Shown here in pieces: positions 42,001 to 54,000 of a stretch of DNA of 64,000 nt; the first letter of the stretch is position 1; every line of letters starts with the position of its first letter. This DNA is from Anisus vortex (lineage: Eukaryota; Mollusca; Gastropoda; Planorbidae), in contig OX421507.1 of the NCBI GenBank assembly GCA_949126835.1, forward strand, positions 27,788,822 to 27,852,821. The letters are read 5' to 3'. The notes beneath the pieces are model-generated. The model worked only from the letters and a program-made list of their open reading frames with translations, made no database searches and was not told the DNA's origin. Position numbers and translations under genes: made by a program.

Positions 42001-45000
42001 CTTCTAACCTAAATAATAAATTATAAATAGTCTAGATCTAGTAATAGTAAATTATTTGATTCAGTTTATATAGTCTAGAGTCTAGGCCTATATTTAATAA
42101 ATGAAATCAACAAATATTTAAAAGAATATTCAAATATACAATATAAGTAGGCTTATTAACACCAATATATTAAATATTATATACTTATAGAAATTTGATT
42201 AAAGTCTCTCAAAACTGGTTTCACAGCTAGAGGTGTCTATCCAAAAAGGCGCAAATTTAAGTAAAGACTAAAGAAAGTCACGCACTGAATAATTGACAGA
42301 AGGCAGCAAAAACAATATTTTGGAAAAACATAAAAATCAATGTTTGCCTTTTGTAAATATTTAAATACGTTAAGTATTTTTTTTAAAGTCTATATCTTTT
42401 TTAACAATAAAATTATGCTACACATTATGTAGACCCCATTTTTGTCAACTAAATTATCAGGGGAGAGAATATTGGCTTTTCATTGTATATAGCTTGGATA
42501 AGGGACTTAACTGTGACAAAATTGGCAGTACACGGTTTCCACCTTGTCTACACATTGGACAAGGGACTTAACTACGTCTTAATTGGCAATACAAGGGTTT
42601 TAGCTTGGGTAAATATTGTTAGGTATAAAGCCAGTATTACAATATTGAGCCAATAGTGTTCCAATATGATGCCAATATTTCGTGTTAGCTGGGTAAGAGC
42701 TTCCCGTTCCACTGTTGCATACCTAACCTCAGCCTCACTTATTTTTCTGCTAATATACTGAATCGGGTGTAAGACGTTGTCATGATATTGTCCCAAAAAT
42801 CCTCCCAAACCAACCAAACTTGCATCAGTTAAAACCACAAATCTTTTTTAATGTCTGGTATTCTTAATATAGGTTGTCCAGAAAAAGCAACCTTTATCCT
42901 ATTTAATGCCATTTCACACTCCTGAGACCAAATTATTTTAATTGGGCTTTTCTTTTTAATAAGTTCAGTCAACGGAGATCCCATCTCTGAAAAATTAGGA
43001 ATAAATTTCCTATAAAAATTACATATACCTAGAAGACTCCTCACTTCTTTTTTATTTCTTGGAATGTAAATTTTAAGAATTTTAGTAATATTCTCCTCCA
43101 ATGGCTTAATGGTATTATTGGATATCTTGTGTCCCAAGAAAGTAATTTCTTTCATGTCTATTTCTAATTTGTTAAGTTTAATTGTCAAATTATGTTCTTC
43201 TATAATTTCAAAGATATCATTAAGACTTTTTAAATGATTTTCCCAAGTATCATTAAAAACACATATGTCATCCAAATAAAATATAGTATCTTTCCTATGT
43301 CCTAAAACCATACCCATCATCCTATTAAAGGTTGCAGGAGCATTCACCAATCCAAAACTCATCACCTTCCATTGATATAACCCCAATGGAGTAACAAAAC
43401 TTGTAAATGGTTTAGCTCTATCAGTTAAACCTACTTGATAGTACCCTTTAGCCATATCCATATCCAATTTAGAAAAAATAGTTGCATTGGATAGCTGAGC
43501 CATAATATCTTCAGCATTGTTCATAGGATATGGGTCAAAAAGAGTAACACTATTCAGCTTCCTATAGTCCACACACAACCATATAGTTTTATCTTTTTTC
43601 TTAACTAATACTATTGGAGAGGCATATGCTGAATTGACCCCATGCTCACAAGCTCATCTATCTCTTTTTGCAAGTTATCCCTCAAATGAATAGGGATTGT
43701 GTATGGTTTTAGCCTCACCGGCTTATCATCTGTTACACTAATGTCATGTTGTATGACATTGGTCTTACCAGGCTAATCAGAAAATATACCCTTATGCCTG
43801 TGTATTATTTTTGCCATTTCATATGCCTGTTCATGTGTCAATTTCTCTAAATTCACATCTTTATATGTTTGCTGACCCTGTGTATTCACTGTTGCTATCT
43901 CTTCAATATCATCTTTAATTTCTTCTGATATTATACTACAGCATATATTGCTTTCTACTGATTGATCATTATACTTTTTTAAATTATTAATATGAAAAAC
44001 TTTAAGTTGATCTTTAATTCTTATCTCATAATCCACATTTGTGACCTTTCTAACCACATCATATGGCCCTAGCCATTCAGTAAATAGTTTGTTATTTTGA
44101 TTTTTTAATTTTAGCAAAGCTTTATCTCCTGGTTCCAAAGTTCTTAGTTTCCTATCCTGATTTACTCTATTTATATTCTTTTCCTTATTATTGTCTGAAT
44201 TCTTTCCAGCCTCTTCCAAAGCAATTTCTAATTGTTGTTTCTTATTTGTAACTAACTCATAATTAGTCATTTCCCTGTTTTCACTAGTACCTACCAATGG
44301 TTCTTTGAGAATACTAAGTGGATTTCTTGGATTATTTACATATATCAATTCAAATGGTGAAAAACCTGTACAATCATGAGTAGTTTCTCTATATGCAAAT
44401 AAAATTGATGGTATTGCCAAATCCCAATTCTTTGGATCCTCATTACTAACTTTTGACAACATTTCCTTCAGAGTTTTGTTAAATCTCTCACACATTCCAT
44501 TACATTGAGGATGATAGGGTGTTGTAAACTTCTACTTTATTCCAAATGTTTCCATGAATTCTTTAGTCAATTTTGATGTAAATTGAGTTCCTCTATCTGA
44601 TAATATCTCTTCAGGAAATCCAATTCTAGTAAATATTAAATATAATGCTTGCACTATATCTGTAGATTCAATTTTCTTTAATGGTACTGCATCTGCATAC
44701 CTAGAACATATATCAATCAATGTAAGAATATATCTATGTCCTCTGTTAGACATAATAGGCATCAAACCAATGATATCTATGGCTACCTTCTGAAATGGTC
44801 TAGTTGCAGTCACTCCTTTTTGTATAGGTGCCTTGGTAAAATTACTTCCAGATCCTTTCATCTGACACACATTGCATTGTTTAACAAATCTTTTCACATC
44901 TTTTGACATTTTAGGCCAAAAGTAATGTTGTATTATTCTATTTTTGGTTTTGCCAACTCCGATATGTCCAGCCAATGGTATAGAATGAGCATTAGTCATT

Positions 45001-48000
45001 ATTTTAGTTCTATATTTATATGGTACAACTACTTGTTCCACTTGTCTGCCATTTATGAGTATCTCTCTGACTAATAGTTGTGTATCATTTTTCACTTTGC
45101 ATACACTATTTTTATTAGTAGTTCCTTTCTCTGTAGATTTGAATAGTCTATTCAATGTAGTATCCTCTCTTTGGTCTTTTTTGAATTTTCCAAATTAAAG
45201 TTTTCATTCAGTAATGATTCACTATCAACTGATGTGTCTTTTTCATTATTCACCATTGTCTGACTTTCTTCAGTATTGTCTGCTTTACATTCATTAATCA
45301 CATTACATTGTGCTTGATTATTATTAAATTCCCATGTATCTATTTCCTCTCTAGTACATTCTTTAACTGATTCAACATTCCAATAATTAAATCAATTGGT
45401 GCATCATTTATAGCATGAGCCAGTACTCTACCTGTAATATATGGTGTCCTAATATCAATGTAGGCCAACCTCAATTTAATCACTCTTCCATCAAATGATG
45501 TACAATCTGCTACCTCACCAGTGTATTGATTTGACTGAACATATTTGCTGTTTATTGCAATGACGGAGGATCCCGTGTCACGAACTGCATGAACTGGTAT
45601 TAATCCCACATATCCTGGAAAAAACTTTATTCCTTTGCTTCTTGATAACACAGCTCCACAATGATTCCTGTTCTAATTAAATCTGGAGTTGTGATCTCTC
45701 TTTTGTGTATATCCCTGAGATCTATTATTATTATTATTGTTTCCAGCAGAACTTGACCTTCTGAAGCAATTTCTTGCTATATGTCCTTTCTTTTTACATA
45801 TAGAACATGTCAATGTGTTATCTCTCTTATCTTTACAATCCTTAGTAACATGGTTATTTCTTCCACAATTACCACACTTCATCTTGCTCCTTGATAATTA
45901 GTGTCTTCCTCTTTGAAAATTATCATTACCTCTAGCAAAGCATATTATATCCTGGTAATCCTCTCCCTTAGAAGTAGGTGCCATGGGATGAGCTAATTTA
46001 TAGTTCCTAATCAGGTCAACTATTTCCTCTATAGTCTTGGGAGATCTCTCCTGAATAAATGCTTTGAGAGTCTTATCAAGTGAATATATTGCCTTATCTC
46101 TAATAATACAATTCTTCAGTTCCTCAAAAGATTTTTCTATTTTAGCACACTTTAACCATTTGTCCATAGCACTTGTCAATGAGTCAAAATAGCTTTTTGG
46201 ATCTTCATCCTTTGATAAAGTCATTTCAAAAAATTTCTTTCTAAAAGCCTCCTCTCTACTTCCAAAATGTCTTAACAATTGTTCCTTGACAGATGCATAA
46301 TCTGATTGTTCCATACACATTTTTGATGGAATATTTCCTGTACAGGATTTTCCAAGTAGTCCAGACCAATAACATGAAGAAAAATTTTGTCTTTCTATTT
46401 CCATTTCAATTTTTTTTAGAAATGTATCAATAGAACCATCCTTTTCATTAAATAATTGGAAAGTAAATCTGCAGATGTTATTTCTAATAGCCATATCCTG
46501 GTCAACAACAGGTCTAGTGACTCCATTGTTTACATTTGCAGTATTATTTTTAGCTTCTAATTCTAACTTTTTTAACTGAAAAATTATATCTTTCTCCTTT
46601 TCCTCTATCTCTAATCTCTTTAATTCCATCTCATCAGCTCTAGCTTTATCTTTAGCCCCTTTCTTCTCTTTTTTTTTCTTTATCAATTTGTTTTAATCTC
46701 TCTAGCTCAATCCCATCAGCTCTAGCTTTTTCTTTAGCCCCTAAATACTCTCTCCATTTTCTCTCCACCCACTCATCCAACTCTTTACCAGTATATCCCA
46801 ACTCCTTACCACAATTTGAATACAGCGCATATGTCTCCATTGAGGGACACTCCATTTTCAATTAATATATATATACCTACAACAAACTAATATAATTTAA
46901 AATGTAAGCAATATTGCAATATGCATAAAATAAATATCAATATAATAATCAATACATATAAAAATAAGAACACCACAGATAGTAGATGAGACTTGAGATT
47001 CACAAAAAATTTACTATGACAAATATATAAACAATATAATAACACTGTGCATACAAAACTATACAATCTAACATATATTATGTAATATACACTTATGAAA
47101 AGTCTTTTTCAACTAACCTGACTTACAGGGGCTTTTCAATAAGTGTATACACAAAATTCCTAAAAGAAACTAATACATGCCAGTGATGTCACAAGAAAAA
47201 TCTAGGCATATACTATGTTACAACATAACGTATACACCAGTTTACTTATCTTAATAAACGCGTTCCTTTTCCTCCCGTCTCCGAATCCAAGGTTCCAAAT
47301 CCGAAACGATCCTCCACCACACAGGTTATTTCAGCCCAAAGTCTTCGTGTGTTCATTAATTCATAAGGATTACAAGCCTTTCACTTTGTTGAAGTTTCTT
47401 TTAGACTTCCAATTCCACTTGACTTCTGCTACTCTACTGCTACACATTTAAAATGTATCCGAGACGCCTTTCAACTTCAAGTTTTCTAGTGGCCTTTTTA
47501 ACCAACTTGCTTGGTAACATACATAAACTTCCGTTTCTATCTTCATGTACACCGTTATGTACTGGTAGCGCTAAGTTCCAAGAACGTGCTAGGCTATACT
47601 GTTCAACCGTCAAATTTTCTTTTTCGTCGAAATTTCTTCACATTGAGTTTTAGTCTTCTTTTAGTCGTACGAAACGTTCATTTGCGGTATTCTTCAAGCT
47701 GTGCTTCACAATATATTGTAGTCTTTCTTTCAAATTGATTTTCAATAATTTTCACCTTGATTATCCTTCAACATTCTCCGTTGATTTTCAATATTCCACG
47801 TTGGGCTTCCGAATTCACCTTGAGCTTCCAAATTCACGTTGGGGCGCCAAATAATGTGACCTTTATTTTGTAAATACTATGTATACAACTCTCAGGGAGA
47901 TCACATTATATAAAAACAATCAATAAACAAACTGCCGGCTTGTAGTAAAATGATAACTTAATATTTAATGCAAGTTATGTACAAGATGAATTCAAATACA

Positions 48001-51000
48001 CAACAGTTTCTATAGCCTAGTCTAAACACGTCTTGCCACTACCAAATTCTAAGGTCGTCTACCGTTATATCCAAATCTACGCTACGTTCAATCTAACTCC
48101 TACGTCATTGTTTCTATCGTAAAACTTCACTCGTTTATTCCATACATTAACACCGGGTTAGAGATTATACAAATTATGTCCTACTAAAACAACTATATAT
48201 ATTTTAAATCCTCACAATTACTTATCACTTTACATGAAGATAATGAACAATTTTGAAGAGAGATTGAAAGAAGATCTCGTATTATGTTGATGTTGTGTAA
48301 TATGTTTTCGGTGAAATTGAAAGAGATTTCGGATGTAATAAATTCATTGATGAGTTTGAAATAAAAGCTCATATTATATTATATCCTACACTGAATTCTC
48401 TAGAGCTCTCCTTAAAGCAGCTAAGGAATCCATCCCAAGAGGAGCCAGGAAAAATTATATACCAAACTGGTCTCAACACTTGGAACTCCTCCACAATGAA
48501 ACCATCAAAGCAAGAAACCTAGCAGAAGAATCCCCAACGATAGAAAATAATATACAACTAAAAGCTGCAAACGCAATCTTCAGAAAGGAATATCTCTCGT
48601 CAATTAGGAAGAGCTGGCATGAAAAGACAGAAAAACTAAATGCAGACAGAGATGGACATAAGCTGTGGAAAATCGCCAAAAGTCTGAACCAAGAGGAGAA
48701 CAAATCTTCGCCAATAGTCCTAGACGCAGACCAAGAAAAGCTCACAGGCGGCGAAGCTGCTCAAAAATTTATAAAACACTTTAGCAGCGTAGGAAATATT
48801 AATATCACCGAAAAAAGAGCCAGAGAAGTCAATGACCACATAGAGAAAGCTCCAAAAATGTCCACACCACACTCTCATGGAATGACAGCAAATCTCAGCA
48901 TGAAAGAGTTTGATGACTCACTGAAACTCCTCAAAACCAAACAAGCTCCAGGATCAGACAAGATCTCAAATGATATGCTTATTCACTTAGGACCTCTGGC
49001 AAAGAAAAAACTACTGCAAATATTCAATGCTAGCTGGAAGTAAGGAAAAATTCCAACTGTCTGGAAAAAAGCTATCATGATCCCTATACTAAAGCATGGT
49101 AAACCAAGAAACCAAGTTGACAGCTACCGCCCAATAAGTTTAACCAGTTGCGTCTGCAAACTAATGGAAAGAATGGTCAACAATAGGCTCACGTGGCTTC
49201 TTGAATCTGAAAATATACTAGCAGATGAACAGGCAGGTTTCAGAAAATGTCGATCAACAGAAGACCAAATAGCTTATATAGCCCAAGAAATAGAAGATGG
49301 ATTCCAGGAAAAGAAACCAACGACCATTGTCTGGGTCGACCTAGAAAAAGCATTCGATAAGGTCTGGAAAGAAGGTCTAATCCTAAAGCTATTAAACAAC
49401 CATATATCCCACAAAATGTTAAACTGGATTACAGAATACCTAACAAATCGAAAAGCTATAGTCAACTTGCAAGGAAAAAGGAGCAACATAGCAACAATAC
49501 AAAATGGAGTTCCCCAGGGAGGTGTACTGTCACCCACACTATTTCTCATTTTCATAAATGACCTAATTCAACATATTCCTAGAAAAGTAAAAAGCAGCAT
49601 GTACGCAGACGATCTTGCTCTAATAAGCACAGAAGAATATATAGGCACCTCAAAATTTAGGCTACAAGATGCACTAAACAACCTCAACCTATGGTCCACA
49701 GAATGGGGAATGACCATAAACTAAAAAAAAACTACATACTCAATTTTCTCTCTATCTACTAAAGTACAAAGCCTCAAACTGACCTTGGATAAAACAATCC
49801 TTGAAAAAAATGACAATCCCACATATTTAGGAGTTACGTTTGACCCAAGACTAACCTGGAAAAGTCAAATAGAAAACTCACAGAAAAAGGGAATCCAAAG
49901 ACTAGCTTTGATGAAAAAAATTGCTGGCTCAGACTGGGGTGCAAATCACTCTATCTTGAAAAAAACATATACCAGTTATATAAGGCCTACCCTAGAATAT
50001 GGAGCCACAGTGTGGGGTACGGCAGCCCAATCAAACCTCCGAAAAATAGACAAAGTTCAAAACCTAGGACTTCGAATCATAACAGGAGCAATGAAAACTA
50101 CCCCGATCAGAGCAATGGAGGATGCAACTAACCTAAGCTCTATGGAAACTAGACGAGAAACCAAAATCCTTACTCACTTCACCAAGTTAGAAGCATCAGG
50201 TCATCACCCTCTAAAACCCAAGCTACTCAAAACCTCCTCAACAAAAAGACTTCAAAGATCCAATTTTATACAAGAAGCCAAACATCTAAAAAGTAAATAT
50301 AAAATAGAAAACATTGCAATTGAACCTACCCAATCCCATAGCCACCTCCCCCCCTGGGACCCAAGCCCTACTCTAAAAATCAGAGACGAACTAAGCAACA
50401 TAGGAAAAAAATCTGACTACACGCCCGAAATACTAAAAGAAGCAGTAAACAACATCATTAGAGGACAATACCCTCAAAATGCATGGACCAGAGTCTATAC
50501 TGACGGGTCAACTGGAAAAGATTTGAAAAATGGAGGAGCCGGCATTTTCATAGAGTGGCCAAATGGAGAACTCCTAGAAAAAGCCACTGTCACAGGTAGC
50601 CTCTCAGATAGCACTAGAGCAGAAAGAAAAGCAATTGAGCTTGCTGCAAATATACTAACAAGCCACACTCAATCCCCAAACAGCCGGATTGTCATCTTCT
50701 CTGACGCCAAAACAGTACTCCAGTCTCTAAAAAACCAAAATGCCCCGATCAACCAGTCACTCAGTACAGAACTTTTAAAACTGAGCAAAATAACTAAAGA
50801 ACTGGTTCTCCAATGGATCCCTGGACATATACAAAATGAAGGAAATGACACTGCCGACACCTTAGCTAAAGCTGGAGGCAGACAAAACCAGACAGAACCA
50901 TCTCTACACCCCGAAGAAATAAAGGCAATACTCAAAAGGAATGAATCCGAAAGATGGTCTAAGCTGCAACAAAACAACCCAAAGATTGATGCTTACTACA

Positions 51001-54000
51001 AACTCTCCCGCCAATTTCAAAACATCATCTTCAGACTAAGGACTGGTCAGAACAGGCTAAAGCAACATATGTTCCGCAAACTACGAATCGGAGCAAGCGA
51101 AATGTGCCCCTGCGAAACAGCTCCCGAAAATGCGGAGCATGTCCTTCAGACCTGCCCTCTGTATCTTTCCACCCGGTCAGCCTTTTGGCCCCTGGGGGCT
51201 ACCCTCAACGACAAACTGTTCGGTGGACTAGAGCAACTGACAGCCACGGCGCAGTTCATTACAGCTATCGGACTTGTTGTCTGAATCCTCCCAATCATAA
51301 CATTTGAGAACGAAGAAGAAGAAGAAGAAAAATATTATATAGGAATAGCATTTTATTATATTGAATAAATGTAAAGTATGATCGTGTATATAAGGCCTCA
51401 CTACAAATTAACAATTTTGGACATTGTACATTATTATAAAAAAAAATATAATTATTTTTTCTTTTGGAGGGGGAAAGTATGTTACAGTTCAGTTTATTCA
51501 CTGAAACATGATTTTTACAGTGAGTTGATTTGATTTAGTTTTTCCCTAAATAAATCATAACAGTAGTGAAGTGTGCAAAAGAAGAATGTAAGAAAAGCAT
51601 GATTTGAGTGAGTGGTCAAGAGTTGACAAGGGAGAGAATGATAGTGTGAATAATCAGTACATGTTGGATCCTTCAGATAGAAGGTGGTTTTTCTATAATA
51701 AGTTATATTGGACTGGGTGTTTAAGTGATTCAAGCCCAAAGTGAGACTTAGAATATTATTGTATAATTAAAGTCTGTTTAAAGAGCTAGATACAATCAGT
51801 GTACTAGTGAGAAGAAATGTATGGAGATTATTAAAGTAACATATAAGTGAATATTTGAAAGACTATTGAGAACTGTGTGTAATGATCTTATTCGTCCAAT
51901 GATGTTTTGTATACTGTGAATATATGTAATAAACTTTCATCTGAACCTGATTCAACGTGTGCTTAAGTCTGTGCTACTTAGTATTTAATAATAATAATAA
52001 TAATATCACAAACAATACAGTAGCACCCACCTTAAATAACTCATATCAAAGCAAGCGCCATTAAAGGCACTGCACTCCTCATCACAGTCACTCCTTAGAA
52101 TTCCCAGTGTGTATGGACACAAAAAAGAATTACCATGAAGTGAGCTCGTTTGGCTCTGTGTCGCCTTGTATATGAAACAGCTTGCTTCAGGCACTGAGTG
52201 ATTCTGAGACAAAAAAGTCTTTCAAAGAGTCTAAAGACCTCTGATTTTAACTATTGCCATTGTGCTTTATGCACTAATACAGCAGCTGCTGCAATTTATA
52301 CCAAGAGTGCACTGAGCATGGTAAATGTTATAGCACCGATACACGCGCTATATAAATAATCATTATTATTTATTTTATATATTGTTATCTCATTTCAGGA
52401 CGCACGTATGACAAATTTGGTAATTTAGTCCAGTGGTGGTCACCGGAGGCAGAGAAAAAAATCAAGTCCAAGGCTCAGTGTCTCATTGACCAGTACGGAA
52501 ATTTTACACTGGAACAAATTAAAGTGAAAGTAATGTTCTAGTTATCGAATTAAAATATGGGTGGCGGAAACTTTTTATAATTGTGAGCCAAACTAGGATT
52601 TCTAATTCCTTCAGCGCATCAATAGCCTAAATGTTTTCCTGAACTTTTATTGTATTAGAGACTTTAATTATTATCCTTTTCATGGGGTTTTCCGCGTTTA
52701 ATTGAAAAAGGCTCTGCGTGCCAAGTCTTGGGCTCGCGTGCTGTAGGTTGCCGATTTCCTGCTTTACTTTATTCTGGCGTAACCTCCTTGGTTGGAATCG
52801 CTTCATATAGCGGATGTGCTATAACATATTGTCAGCATTCATTTAAGAAAGGAATCACGCCCGACTCTCGTCAAACGGTATAAAGTGGCCCCCAGTACAT
52901 GTTGTACAAATGACATGGTGGCATTGGTGGCATCTCCGTTCGTCGGGCGTATCCAAAAGTTCTTGGTTTGAATGCTGGTGAAGGCTTTGATCTGCTCCTG
53001 GAACTGGAGGGCATCCACTAAATCCGCCCAGCTATTGTGGCTACCTGACATTAGTACATTAGTACATTAGTTAGGCTAAACTGAACGCGGCTGGGCAATA
53101 TGCTGACCACGACATCCTCGAGTATGCGAAGGCAACATAAAATGGTGAACGCTGATTCAAAAGGCCATATGGATCAATCTGGTCCGTAGGGTACTTTACT
53201 TACGTTTACTTTAAATGGAGTAAGTGTATAATCAGGTTCTCCATAAATGGTGTAATTATGCTTATGTAGTTACGCTGGTAAAGTTTTGAAGGCGAAATAC
53301 TTTGGAGTTTTCAATTCTCAAGTTCTGATAAAAAGAAACGGGCAATGTTTTTTTTATTTGTGCTGTAGTTCAATGATAAGTGCATACGAGTTTTTAAATA
53401 TATATTTTTTTTAAATTTCATCGTATTTGTTTCATTTTGGGTGGCTGTCAAAATGTTAGGAACGCTTCTTGATACACTTGCAGTCATCATGCCGAACTGA
53501 ATGACACACAGTCCAGGCCCTTCCCCATGACCTTAGCCCCCCTCCCTCCTCAAATTGTGTGGACACAATTACGGTAGATTTATTGACCCACTTCTTAATG
53601 GCTAATCGATCACAAACGTGCAGATAGACTAGTTGCCAACGGCAAAACATTCTATCAAATAATCAGCCAGACCCCCTAAAACCGTCTAGAATCAAAGCTC
53701 CTGAATGTTACAAACAAGCGGCGAGCATTAAAAATGTGTTTATACAGTAGCGTAGCCAGGGTGGAGCTGTGGGAGCCGCTCCACCTACGACCATTTTCGA
53801 AAAAAAGGGTCTTTTCTGAAAAATAATCATTTAATTAATAATTTTAACTAGCCTCGAGGCACAATTTATGCTGCTTTTCGACAATTTAATTTATTACAAT
53901 AATTTTGAATCACTCAGCGTGCCAACAGCCTGAAAGTCAAGCTGATCATTTACATTATTTTTATAAGACAATTTATTTAGTGCCGTGGCGAGACCAAAAG

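Larger units (their letters stand above)
35125..42693. mobile_element. 7.6-kb DNA transposon with TA target duplication and CCAATATTGG arrays
   Basis: Flanked by TA (35123-35124 and 42694-42695). The terminal inverted repeats start CCCAGCTAACA on both ends. The left 400 bp and right 240 bp are packed with CAATATTGG and CCAATATT words in both orientations. No transposase frame is visible in the AT-rich interior, so it looks non-autonomous despite its size. Interior 35540-38830 and 40470-42440 hold no gene I recognise. It is inserted in element B RNase H and contains a hAT-like element. A TA duplication suggests the Tc1/mariner-type or a related group, but the superfamily is not settled. Confidence 0.85.
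33382..48216 (-). mobile_element. Element B: Gmr1-like LTR retrotransposon, minus strand
   Basis: LTRs at 33382-33742 and 47855-48216, TGTGACC to CCTCACA; I count about six substitutions and one indel between them. The 5-bp target ATTAC is at 33377-33381 and 48217-48221. The minus-sense primer-binding site TGGCGCCCCAACGTG (47849 down to 47835) resembles the Lys-tRNA type. A polypurine tract CGATGGGGGAA lies at 33743-33753. Minus-strand order: gag, zinc knuckles, protease, integrase, RT, RNase H, again with integrase before RT. RNase H is split by the DNA transposon at 35125-42693. Without that insertion the element is about 7.3 kb. Confidence 0.93.
19075..52025 (+). mobile_element. Element A: Gmr1-like Ty3/gypsy LTR retrotransposon with nested insertions
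   Basis: The 546-bp LTRs (19075-19620 and 51480-52025) start TGTTACAG and end AGTAGCA; I count about nine differences between them. The 5-bp target duplication CCCAC is at 19070-19074 and 52026-52030. A polypurine tract GGAGGGGGAAAG at 51466-51477 precedes the 3' LTR. The coding order on + is gag, protease, integrase, reverse transcriptase, RNase H. Integrase before RT is the known hallmark of Gmr1-like gypsy elements. Removing N (6233 bp), B (14840 bp) and the LINE (2956 bp), each with one target copy, leaves about 8.9 kb. All genes carry stops or shifts, so it is not autonomous. Confidence 0.93.

Noticed and set aside
52839..53051. Minus-strand 70-codon frame
   Set aside because: Overlaps repeat-derived sequence next to a SINE-like copy; no domain or conservation can be argued.
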